DNA of 7,228 bases, taken from the NCBI GenBank assembly GCA_005877855.1, contig VBOF01000198.1:1-7228 (forward strand), in the 5' to 3' direction. The stretch comes from Nitrospirota bacterium (GTDB lineage Bacteria; Nitrospirota; Nitrospiria; Nitrospirales; NS-4). The translations under genes were made by a program, and so were the position numbers. Positions 1 to 6,576 of this stretch are shown here, in pieces; within the stretch, counting starts at the first letter, position 1; each line of letters begins with the position of its first letter. A model generated the notes under the pieces. The model made no database searches. It saw nothing but the letters and a program-made list of their open reading frames with translations, and had not been told where the DNA came from.

Positions 1-1
1 A

Positions 2-355
2 TTCGACCGGGTCGGCGTGTTCCTGTACTCGGACGAAGAGGGTACGCCGGCCGCCGACCTCGATAAGAAGATCGATCGTGCGGTAATGGAAGAGCGCCGC
101 GCGGAGTTGCTGGCCGTGCAGGAACAGATCGCGTTGAAGAAGAGCCGGCGGCTGATCGGGCACACGATCGAGGTGATGGTAGACGGCGTCTCGGAGGAAA
201 CAGAGCTATTGTTGGAGGCCCGCCACGAGGGTCAAGCCCCTGAGATCGACGGCGTCGTCTATCTGAACGACGGCCAGGCTAACTCAGGGGACTTCGTCAA
301 GGTTGAGATCACCGACGCCGCCGCCTACGACCTCGTCGGCCGCATCGTCGGGTGA
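2..355 (+). CDS. rimO: Ribosomal protein S12 methylthiotransferase RimO, C-terminal part (5' end outside window)
   Basis: The reading frame is open from base 2 to a TGA at 353-355, giving about 117 C-terminal residues of a protein that is normally about 430-450 residues long. RimO is a radical-SAM enzyme with two iron-sulfur clusters that beta-methylthiolates a conserved aspartate of ribosomal protein S12. The visible part starts with FDRVGVFLYSDEEGT, the conserved end of the radical-SAM domain in this family, followed by a helical linker (EERRAELLAVQEQIA). The last ~65 residues form a TRAM beta-barrel domain, from RLIGHTIEVMVDG to the C-terminus. The segment QAPEIDGVVYL matches the APEIDG signature that separates RimO from its tRNA-modifying relative MiaB. 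The cluster-binding cysteines lie upstream of the window and cannot be checked. The stop codon overlaps the next gene's GTG start, suggesting co-transcription. Confidence 0.93.
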   Translation, partial: FDRVGVFLYSDEEGTPAADLDKKIDRAVMEERRAELLAVQEQIALKKSRRLIGHTIEVMVDGVSEETELLLEARHEGQAPEIDGVVYLNDGQANSGDFVKVEITDAAAYDLVGRIVG

Positions 356-1215
356 CAACCCTCCGCGGCCTCATTCTTTCAAGCACCGCCCTCGCCTTCC
401 TCGTTTCCCCGGCATTTGCCCTGGAGAAGTCCGGCCGGGTCAAGGTGGAAGAGGCAGCGGCCCCTGAGATCCGTTTCTCGCTCGCGCTGTCCGACTTCGT
501 GGACAACGACTCATTCCGAGCACGCCCCGATAACACCGGCCTCGTGAAGTACCGGTATCTCGGTCATCTCGAACTCCAGCCGCGCTGGTCCCCAGTCGCG
601 TTGGTGCTCGACACGAATTTTTTCACGGACAAGGAGCGGGACAACGAATTCCGCCCGTCGGAATGGGACCAGGCCATCGGGCTCCTCTACCGGTACGAGC
701 AGTGGGCCGGCCTGCTCCGCTACGAGCGAGACATGCCGATCGACAAGAGTGGGCTGGTGCAAGCTTTTGCGGAGATCCAGGGGCTGTGGCATCAGGACAA
801 TCTGGTGGTCCAGGACTCCGAATTCTACGCGGCGCTCGGCTGGCTCTTCTCGACCCAGACGTACTTCGCCCGGCCTGACAACACCGGCCGCGCCCTGTTC
901 CGGTACGTGCTGCATGGCGAACTGCCCCTCTATTGGCAATGGCTCTGGCTCGTCGGCGATACGAACTTCTTCACGGATCGGCAGGAGCCGAATCCGATCG
1001 CGCCGAGTGAGCTGGATTGGATCGTCGGGCTCGCGGTGCGGTGGAAGAATTGGGAAGTGATGGCCTTCCAGGAGACCGACCAGTCCATCGATCGGGGCGG
1101 GCTATCGCAGAAGTACTTCGCGGTGCAGTTGAAGTGGAGCTGGGACAAGAAGCCCACGGCGCCCGAGATCCACACGCTGGCCCCCGGCAGTACATTCGCT
1201 CACAGGAACCCATGA
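352..1215 (+). CDS. Secreted, probably outer-membrane beta-barrel protein made of two tandem repeat units
   Basis: I do not recognise a named family. The 287-residue product begins with a clear signal peptide: MTTLR, a hydrophobic stretch at residues 6-20, and a likely cleavage site after AFA (residue 23). The mature part is rich in alternating aromatic and hydrophobic residues and short turns, as expected for an outer-membrane beta-barrel. It contains two copies of one unit, about residues 41-146 and 157-262, with an exact 116-residue offset. The anchors are ARPDNTG (57/173), DTNFFTD (87/203), PSE (102/218) and the ID..GL..Q segment (130/246). My hand alignment gives about 43 identities over 106 positions without gaps. 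Each unit could hold about six strands, so a 12-stranded barrel is a reasonable guess. The GTG start overlaps the rimO stop (GTGA) and has no clear Shine-Dalgarno sequence, so translation probably depends on coupling. The signal peptide supports this start. Transport or structural function is unknown. Confidence 0.8.
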   Translation: MTTLRGLILSSTALAFLVSPAFALEKSGRVKVEEAAAPEIRFSLALSDFVDNDSFRARPDNTGLVKYRYLGHLELQPRWSPVALVLDTNFFTDKERDNEFRPSEWDQAIGLLYRYEQWAGLLRYERDMPIDKSGLVQAFAEIQGLWHQDNLVVQDSEFYAALGWLFSTQTYFARPDNTGRALFRYVLHGELPLYWQWLWLVGDTNFFTDRQEPNPIAPSELDWIVGLAVRWKNWEVMAFQETDQSIDRGGLSQKYFAVQLKWSWDKKPTAPEIHTLAPGSTFAHRNP

Positions 1216-1243
1216 GTAGGGGCACGGCGCGCCGTGCCCCTAC
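1216..1243. repeat. Perfect 28-bp palindrome directly after the stop codon
   Basis: GTAGGGGCACGGC, a central GC, then GCCGTGCCCCTAC form an uninterrupted palindrome starting at the first base after the TGA of the barrel-like gene. As RNA it would fold into a 12-bp stem with a CGCG loop. It is not followed by a T-run on either strand, so it is not a textbook intrinsic terminator. It may still protect 3' ends or help stop convergent transcription between this gene and the protease gene on the other strand. Confidence 0.85.
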
Positions 1244-1244
1244 C

Positions 1245-1281
1245 CCCTCACCCGCGCCCTCTCCCTCCAGGGGAGAGGGAT
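1245..1281 (+). repeat. REP-like intergenic element, copy A
   Basis: The element has CCCTCACCC followed by a perfect 9-bp inverted repeat: CCCTCTCCC at 1257-1265, loop TCCAG, GGGAGAGGG at 1271-1279. It resembles the widespread intergenic CCCTCACCC / CCCTCTCCC...GGGGAGAGGG elements of many GC-rich bacteria. A related copy lies in opposite orientation at 2882-2932. Together with the adjacent palindrome it fills the 74-nt gap between two convergent genes and is the best candidate for a bidirectional stop there, although no T-tract follows. Confidence 0.65.
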
Positions 1282-1289
1282 TGAGAAAC

Positions 1290-2771
<1,482 letters not shown>

Positions 2772-2776
2772 GGCAT

Positions 2777-2788
2777 CCTCCTCCTTTT
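2777..2788 (-). promoter_or_regulatory. Strong Shine-Dalgarno of the HtrA protease gene
   Basis: Read on the minus strand the site is AAAAGGAGGAGG, ending five bases before the ATG at 2771. It is a near-perfect match to the anti-SD and fixes the start, which also gives the expected signal-peptide N-terminus. Confidence 0.8.
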
Positions 2789-2881
2789 CCTTCGGTGCAA
2801 AGGCCCTGACGGCCCTCTGTGCCCCGGAGCATAGCAGCGAAAGATGAGAGGAGGATTAACGGCAGATTAGAAGTGGCTAAT

Positions 2882-2932
2882 CCACCCCCACCCATCCCTC
2901 CCCCCTCGAGGGGGAGGGTGAGGGTGGGGGGC
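2882..2932 (-). repeat. REP-like intergenic element, copy B
   Basis: This is a GC-rich imperfect inverted repeat centred on CTCGAG (2905-2910). The inner arms pair CCCTCCCCCCTC with GAGGGGGAGGG (one bulged base), and looser CCCACCC/GGGTGGG outer arms follow. On the minus strand it reads CCCTCACCCTCCCC followed by its inverted arm GGGGAGGGAT, the same pattern as the plus strand at 1245-1281, so the two look like copies of one family in opposite orientation. It begins about 15 nt past the sensor-kinase stop and lies upstream of the protease gene. It could trim or attenuate read-through into that gene. No T-run follows. Confidence 0.65.
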
Positions 2933-2946
2933 ATCCAGTTAATCGG

Positions 2947-3816
2947 TCAGTCGTGCACGACCGGCAGCACAACCGTAAACTTCGAGCCTTGCCCCATCGT
3001 GCTTTGGGCTTCAATCCGCCCATGGTGGGCTTCGGCGATCCACTTGCAGATCGAGAGACCCAAGCCTGTGCCTTTCTTGGCATGCGCCCGAGCGGCGTCC
3101 GTCCGGTAGAACCGATCGAAGATGCGGCCCAGCTCTTCTGGCGCAATTCCAATACCCTGATCCGTCACCGAGAGCCGGGCCGTCGTACCCTCGCGAACCA
3201 GGGCGATTTCGACTTTTCCCCCTGGTCTCGAATATTTCACGGCATTGTCCACCAGGTTCAGCAGGAGTTCCCGCAGGCGCAGCTCGTCGCCTTGCACGAC
3301 GGCCGGCTCGACGGTCCCCACCGTGACCTGCACCCCGTGCTCCTGCCCCAGCACGGCCGCCTGCCGCTGGATGTCCTCGACCAGCGCATCAAGTCGCACC
3401 GGGAGCGACTCAATGGCGACTTCGCCCAGATCGGCGCGCGAAAGGAACAGTAGCTCGTCCACGATCTGGGTCATGCGATCGATCTCCTCCAGCGTGCTCT
3501 CCAGCACCTGCCTGTAGTCTTCTGCCGGTCGCGGCCGTCGCAGGGCCAGTTCGGCCTCTCCCTTGATGACCGTAAGCGGTGTGCGCAGCTCGTGGGAGGC
3601 GTCCGCGCTGAACTGGCGCACCTGCCGGAACGATGCCTCCAGGCGGGCGATCATGTCGTTGAAAGTCGCCGCCAGCCGGCCGATCTCATCCGACGACGAA
3701 GGGTCCGCAAGGCGCTGGGTCAAGTCCCCGGCTGCGAGGCGCTGGGCCGCCTGGGTGATGGCCTCTACGGGACGGCTGCAGGGACGTGCCAACCTGCACG
3801 ATATTGACCAGCACAC
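2947..3816 (-). CDS. Catalytic half of the broken sensor kinase (HisKA + HATPase)
   Basis: This frame, readable from a GTG at 3816, carries every catalytic motif. The H-box SHELRTPLTVIKGE has the phospho-acceptor His75 of this frame. The N-box is NLVDNAVKYS (Asn187, Asn191), the G1/F boxes are DQGIGIAPEELGRIFDRFYR, and the G2 box is GTGLGLSI (about 249-256). Real homology starts near RPVEAIT (residue 15); residues 1-14 are out-of-frame translation of sensor-domain DNA. Nothing in the core looks decayed, so if translated from the internal GTG or a later start it could yield a soluble, signal-independent kinase. The only SD-like sequence before the GTG is a weak GAGAG. Confidence 0.7.
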   Translation of the reverse strand: MCWSISCRLARPCSRPVEAITQAAQRLAAGDLTQRLADPSSSDEIGRLAATFNDMIARLEASFRQVRQFSADASHELRTPLTVIKGEAELALRRPRPAEDYRQVLESTLEEIDRMTQIVDELLFLSRADLGEVAIESLPVRLDALVEDIQRQAAVLGQEHGVQVTVGTVEPAVVQGDELRLRELLLNLVDNAVKYSRPGGKVEIALVREGTTARLSVTDQGIGIAPEELGRIFDRFYRTDAARAHAKKGTGLGLSICKWIAEAHHGRIEAQSTMGQGSKFTVVLPVVHD

Positions 3817-4237
3817 CGTTCTCTCGGATCGGAACCGAAAGCAGCCGGAACATCGAGCCGTCTTGGAATCGCGCAGACTCGAACGTCGCCTGGCCGTTCA
3901 GCGCCGATTCCAGCGCCGTTCGGCTGAGGGGAATGTCCTGACGTCCCAGATTCGGGGATTGGATAGTGATCTTGCCGGCCGGGCTGAAGATCTGAAAGGT
4001 CTTGTCCAGGACGGCAAGCTCGGGAAACTCCGCGGCGAGATCCTCGAACGGCAGGAAAGGGCCGATCCCATGCTGCTTCACCGCGCGCACCGCCACGGCG
4101 GCGGCCTTTTCGAGCGACTGGTCAATTTGATTCCGAAGTCCGTGGGCCAGGACGGTGTAGAGCGCGCCGCCGAAGACGATCAGGATGAGGGCCAGCGCGG
4201 TCCCGTACCAGAGCGTGAGACGGACGCGCAGGGGCAT
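3686..4237 (-). CDS. Sensor half of the broken kinase (TM1 and periplasmic domain)
   Basis: Translation from the ATG at 4237 gives MPLRVRLTLWYG, typical of CusS/heavy-metal-type kinases, then one membrane helix (about 10-32) and a periplasmic domain of about 120 residues. That domain contains the characteristic LDKTFQIFSPAGKI and FRLLSVPIRENG segments. Meaningful sequence ends at Gln154-Pro155. The remaining 28 residues (rich in R, G, P and H) are out-of-frame readthrough to the stop at 3686. On its own this half could only be a membrane-anchored sensor without output. Confidence 0.65.
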   Translation of the reverse strand: MPLRVRLTLWYGTALALILIVFGGALYTVLAHGLRNQIDQSLEKAAAVAVRAVKQHGIGPFLPFEDLAAEFPELAVLDKTFQIFSPAGKITIQSPNLGRQDIPLSRTALESALNGQATFESARFQDGSMFRLLSVPIRENGVLVNIVQVGTSLQPSRRGHHPGGPAPRSRGLDPAPCGPFVVG

Positions 4238-4239
4238 GA

Positions 4240-4911
4240 TTACTCGGCTTTCAAGGCGTAACCGCTTCCTCTGATCGTATGGATCAGCTTGCGGTCCTGC
4301 CCGCGGTCGATCTTGTTACGCAAGTAGTTGACGTACACGTCAATGACGTTGGTGAATGTATCGAAGTCCTGGTTCCAGACGTGCTCGGCGATCATCGGGC
4401 GGGTCAGCACGCGTCCGGTATTGCGCATCAGGTATTCCAGCAGGGCATACTCCTTGGCCGTCAGCTCGATGCGCCGTCCTCCGCGGGTCACCTCGCGGGA
4501 GGCCGGATTCAGGACGAGATCCTCGATCTGGAGGACGCCGGCCGCCTCGCCGCTGCCCCGTCGCAGCAGGACGCGCACGCGGGCCAGCAGTTCCTCGATC
4601 GCAAAGGGCTTCGTCAGATAGTCGTCGGCGCCGGCATCCAGCCCTTTCACCTTCTGGTTGACCTGCGAATGTGCCGTGAGGATCAGCACGGGCACAGAGA
4701 CCTGGTCCTTGCGAAGCGTCTTGAGCACCTCGATCCCCGGAAGCCCCGGCAGCATGAGGTCCAGGATCACCAAGTCGTAGCAGCCGGCGCTGGCCAGCTC
4801 GAGCCCCTTGCCGCCGTCGGCGCAGGCATCCACAGCGTAGCTCTCCTCTTCCAGGGCCCGACGGATGAAAGAGGCCACCTTGGCCTCGTCCTCAATGACT
4901 AGGATCCGCAT
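4240..4911 (-). CDS. OmpR/PhoB-family response regulator, heavy-metal/CusR-like
   Basis: The 223-residue protein has the standard two-domain layout. The receiver domain (1-118) has acidic residues Glu7-Asp8-Glu9, phospho-acceptor Asp51 (LVILDLMLPG), Thr79 (LILTAH) and Lys101 (YLTKPF). A winged-helix DNA-binding domain (about 125-221) contains ELTAKEYALLEYLMRN and ends in IHTIRGSGYALKAE. When phosphorylated, such regulators bind direct repeats as dimers and activate genes for metal or envelope stress. The sequence does not show the inducer. The partner kinase gene starts 2 nt after the stop (TAATCATG), implying translational coupling. The start is fixed by family alignment and by an in-frame TAA four codons upstream. 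There is no Shine-Dalgarno sequence. With the kinase disrupted, activation may depend on another kinase or small phosphodonors. Confidence 0.95.
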   Translation of the reverse strand: MRILVIEDEAKVASFIRRALEEESYAVDACADGGKGLELASAGCYDLVILDLMLPGLPGIEVLKTLRKDQVSVPVLILTAHSQVNQKVKGLDAGADDYLTKPFAIEELLARVRVLLRRGSGEAAGVLQIEDLVLNPASREVTRGGRRIELTAKEYALLEYLMRNTGRVLTRPMIAEHVWNQDFDTFTNVIDVYVNYLRNKIDRGQDRKLIHTIRGSGYALKAE

Positions 4912-4919
4912 GTGGCGAA

Positions 4920-4925
4920 ATTATA
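4920..4925 (-). promoter_or_regulatory. Consensus -10 box immediately before the response-regulator start
   Basis: The minus strand reads TATAAT, a perfect sigma70 -10 hexamer, eight bases before the ATG at 4911. I find no good -35 at 16-18 bp spacing (ACCCGC at 17 bp). If used, transcription would start within about 0-3 nt of the ATG. Confidence 0.45.
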
Positions 4926-4987
4926 ACAGGAAGGGAAATGCGGCGGGTGACGCCGAGCGGGACCCGCACCCTCTAGGCTCGTAGCGT

Positions 4988-5908
4988 TCAGTGATAGATA
5001 TAGAGCGGCGCGTCGTCCTCGATGAGGCGGGTCTCGCTGGCCAGGCGGGCCTGCAGGTGTTTCGGCAGCGCCATCTGGGCGGCGCAAACCTCTCCCGTCA
5101 AGTACTTCAGTTCGCCCTGGATTCGCCGGGCGATCATCTTGTCATAGTCAGCGGCTGAGTACGCCCGCGGGTTGACCACCTTCGACGCCATCTGGAAGCC
5201 CCAGGGCAGGCCGAAGCAGGGGACATTCGCGAGATACGGGCACACGACCGGAAAGGCGGTCAGCAACGTGCGGTAGATCGCGCTGAAGTTCAGCAGATCG
5301 TGCGGCGCCACTGAGCCGGACTGGAGCGCGATCGTCCCCTGCGGCGAGAGCCGCCGATTCACCAATCGGTAGAACTCCCGCGTGTAGAGCCGGTAGCAGG
5401 GCCCCTCTTCGATGGGGTCGGATAGGTCGATGATGATGACGTCGAAGACCTGGTCGTGCGTCTCGAGCCACCGGCGGGCATCCTCGAAGGCCAGCTCGGT
5501 GCGCGGGTCGTCGAACGCGCCGGCATGGAACTCCGGGAGCATCGCGCGGGAGACCTCGACGACCTCGCGGTCGATGTCCACCATCAGCGCCCGCTCCACC
5601 GAGCGGTGCCGGAGGACCTCGCGAAGCGTGGCCCCCTCCCCCCCGCCGATGACCATCACCCGCTTGGGGTCGGGATGCACCAGCATGGCCGGGTGGACGA
5701 GCACCTCGTGGTAGATGAACTCGTCCGTCTGGGTGGACTGGACCTTGCCGTCGAGGATCAACGACCGGCCGTAGTCGCCCAACTCGACGACCTCGATGAG
5801 TTGGAAGGGAGTCTGCTTGGAAAAGAGGACGGTCTTTACTTCGTGGACATGCCCCTCGCTAGGCCCCAGCCGCTCATGAAACCACTTGGAGTTCTTTGGG
5901 GGGTCCAT
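4988..5908 (-). CDS. speE: Polyamine aminopropyltransferase (SpeE family), ACL5/thermospermine-synthase-like
   Basis: The 306-residue enzyme transfers the aminopropyl group of decarboxylated S-adenosylmethionine to an amine acceptor. Motifs in order are DGKVQSTQTDEFIYHEVLVHP (53-73; Asp62, Tyr66, His67), the nucleotide-binding GGGEGATLREVL (88-99), MVDIDREVV (109-117), FEDARRWL (141-148) and IIIDLSDP with catalytic-type aspartates 161 and 164. The following EEGPCYRLYTREFY and the C-terminal GELKYL...YIYH resemble plant ACL5 (thermospermine synthase) and triamine/agmatine aminopropyltransferases more than E. coli SpeE, which has DCTDPIGPGE at this place. The product could therefore be spermidine or a longer or agmatine-derived polyamine. 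The ATG has AGGAGG nine bases upstream inside speD, and the genes overlap by 35 nt, so they form one operon with the enzyme supplying the aminopropyl donor. Family assignment is secure; substrate is not. Confidence 0.94.
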   Translation of the reverse strand: MDPPKNSKWFHERLGPSEGHVHEVKTVLFSKQTPFQLIEVVELGDYGRSLILDGKVQSTQTDEFIYHEVLVHPAMLVHPDPKRVMVIGGGEGATLREVLRHRSVERALMVDIDREVVEVSRAMLPEFHAGAFDDPRTELAFEDARRWLETHDQVFDVIIIDLSDPIEEGPCYRLYTREFYRLVNRRLSPQGTIALQSGSVAPHDLLNFSAIYRTLLTAFPVVCPYLANVPCFGLPWGFQMASKVVNPRAYSAADYDKMIARRIQGELKYLTGEVCAAQMALPKHLQARLASETRLIEDDAPLYIYH

Positions 5909-6320
5909 AGGCGAAAACCTCCTGCCCCACTTTGGCGACCTTGGCGGAAGCCACCTTGGCCGGCTTGGAGTCCGGAATCAGCCCGCGCTTGAGCTCGATG
6001 AGCGACGGCTGACGGGCCTGGAACTTCTGCACGAGGTATTGGGCCGCGACTTCGGGGGTGAGGGTCTCTCCGCAGGTGAAGATGTCCACGGCAGCATACC
6101 CATGTTCTGGCCAGGTATGGACCGCGACGTGGGATTCGGCGATGACGACGACGCCGCTGATGCCGAAAGGACTGAATTGGTGGAAGTGAGTGCCGACGAT
6201 GGTGGCCTTCGCAATCTTAGCCGCGGAGACCATGATCTCTTCCACTCTCTTGACGTCATTGAGAAGTTTGGGGTTGCAACCGTTCAGCTCGAGCACCAAG
6301 TGACGACCTAGTGCGTGCAA
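5874..6320 (-). CDS. speD: S-adenosylmethionine decarboxylase proenzyme, bacterial pyruvoyl type (SpeH/SpeD class 1b)
   Basis: The enzyme decarboxylates AdoMet to the aminopropyl donor used by the downstream aminopropyltransferase. The 148-residue proenzyme shows ESHVAVHTWPE, where self-cleavage between Glu62 and Ser63 would create the beta chain and the pyruvoyl group from Ser63. His68 (processing) and Cys83 (FTCGET, catalytic) sit at the same numbers as in the Thermotoga maritima enzyme. GTHFHQFSPFGISGVVVI precedes the cleavage site as expected. The start is a TTG at 6318-6320, because MHALGRHLVLEL is the family N-terminus and AGGGGG lies eight bases upstream; no in-frame ATG fits. After residue ~115 there is a tail of about 33 residues with AKVASAKVAKVG, longer than the 130-residue Thermotoga protein. 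The end of this tail overlaps the start of speE. Confidence 0.95.
   Translation of the reverse strand: MHALGRHLVLELNGCNPKLLNDVKRVEEIMVSAAKIAKATIVGTHFHQFSPFGISGVVVIAESHVAVHTWPEHGYAAVDIFTCGETLTPEVAAQYLVQKFQARQPSLIELKRGLIPDSKPAKVASAKVAKVGQEVFAYGPPKELQVVS
5918..5923 (-). promoter_or_regulatory. Shine-Dalgarno of speE inside speD
   Basis: The minus strand reads AGGAGG, nine bases before the speE ATG at 5908. It is embedded in the C-terminal tail codons of speD, so ribosomes finishing speD pass over the site. This fits coupled translation and supports the chosen speE start. Confidence 0.75.
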
Positions 6321-6428
6321 TTCATTTGCCCCCTTTCGCTGTGGGTTGTATAGAGAGTGGCCAATTTATCGTCTATCGCACCTCCCCTTCGGGAAACGAC
6401 CGGGAAAGCCCATGACGCCCGAAAATTG
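6321..6428 (-). other. Leader (5' UTR) of the speD-speE transcript with possible alternative hairpins
   Basis: From the predicted transcription start near 6428 to the TTG there are about 108 nt without a convincing gene. The leader contains a tandem TTTCCCG heptamer with an 11-nt period (6390-6396 and 6401-6407, minus strand). A GAAGGGGAGG tract follows, and either copy could pair with it. I do not recognise a known riboswitch class. Confidence 0.4.
6329..6334 (-). promoter_or_regulatory. Shine-Dalgarno supporting the TTG start of speD
   Basis: The minus strand reads AGGGGG, eight bases before TTG at 6320. The nearby ATG at 6325-6323 is only three bases from this site and in another frame, so the spacing favours TTG. 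Confidence 0.6.
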
Positions 6429-6434
6429 TGTGTG

Positions 6435-6472
6435 AATATAACTGAACTCTTCCAATTGTCAATAATTTTTTT
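6435..6472 (-). promoter_or_regulatory. Sigma70-like promoter of the speD-speE operon with A-tract upstream
   Basis: The minus strand has TTGACA (6457-6462), a perfect -35, then a 16-bp spacer and TATATT (6435-6440), one mismatch from the -10 consensus. Immediately upstream of the -35 is AAAAAAATTA (6463-6472), like an UP element. The surrounding AT-rich patch stands out in a GC-rich window. Expected start of transcription is near 6428. Confidence 0.7.
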
Positions 6473-6520
6473 CAGGGAGCCGCCTTTCCCTCTCTCTCGC
6501 CTCACGCCTCTCTCCTTACC

Positions 6521-6550
6521 TTGACTGCCTTCCAGTCCAGCGGATAAGAT
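6521..6550 (+). promoter_or_regulatory. Possible promoter of the ABC-transporter gene
   Basis: TTGACT (6521-6526) and TAAGAT (6545-6550) are separated by 18 bp, with 5/6 and 4/6 matches to sigma70 consensus. Transcription would start near 6557, leaving about 20 nt before the ATG. The region between this and the divergent speD promoter is a pyrimidine-rich stretch (6483-6517) in which I see no other signal. Confidence 0.4.
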
Positions 6551-6576
6551 GACGACGCGCTTAGCAAAGCGGCATT

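Larger units (their letters stand above)
2947..4237 (-). pseudogene. Sensor histidine kinase (heavy-metal-sensor type), frameshifted and lacking its second membrane segment
   Basis: Two overlapping frames together give one kinase. From 4237 to about 3774 the frame encodes TM1 and a periplasmic sensor domain ending in VNIVQVGTSLQP. The sequence then resumes, one base out of frame, with RPVEAITQAAQRLAAGDLTQRL, the end of a HAMP domain, followed by a complete kinase core to the TGA at 2947. In related kinases some 30-35 residues separate these two motifs: the post-sensor linker, TM2 and the start of HAMP. Here they are absent, and the joined length is only about 430 residues against a usual 455-475. 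The simplest reading is a deletion of about 90-100 bp (length 2 modulo 3) near 3765-3780. The gene starts 2 nt after the stop of the response regulator, its obvious partner. Signal transmission across the membrane should be lost. An assembly error cannot be excluded. Confidence 0.8.

Noticed and set aside
2877..2940. Short frames reading PPTLTLPLEGGG-like peptides on both strands
   Set aside because: These are translations of the REP-like inverted repeat, a common annotation artefact, not genes.
3686..3816. Programmed frameshift joining the two kinase halves
   Set aside because: There is no slippery heptamer at the junction, and the second membrane segment is missing from the DNA, so frameshifting would not restore a normal kinase.
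4279..4902. Plus-strand open frame of about 200 codons opposite the response regulator
   Set aside because: Antisense shadow: the other strand encodes an intact OmpR-family protein, and this translation shows no domain.
4926..4987. Intrinsic terminator between speE and the response regulator
   Set aside because: Only very short GC arms with tiny loops are visible (such as GCGGG/CCCGC around one base), with no T-run after them.
6347..6375. Second promoter closer to speD (TAGACG, 17 bp, TATACA on the minus strand)
   Set aside because: Both hexamers match only 4 of 6 consensus bases, and a much better promoter lies upstream.
6308..6505. 65-codon minus-strand frame upstream of speD
   Set aside because: It starts upstream of the best speD promoter, has no Shine-Dalgarno sequence and no family resemblance. 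The region is better explained as promoter and leader.
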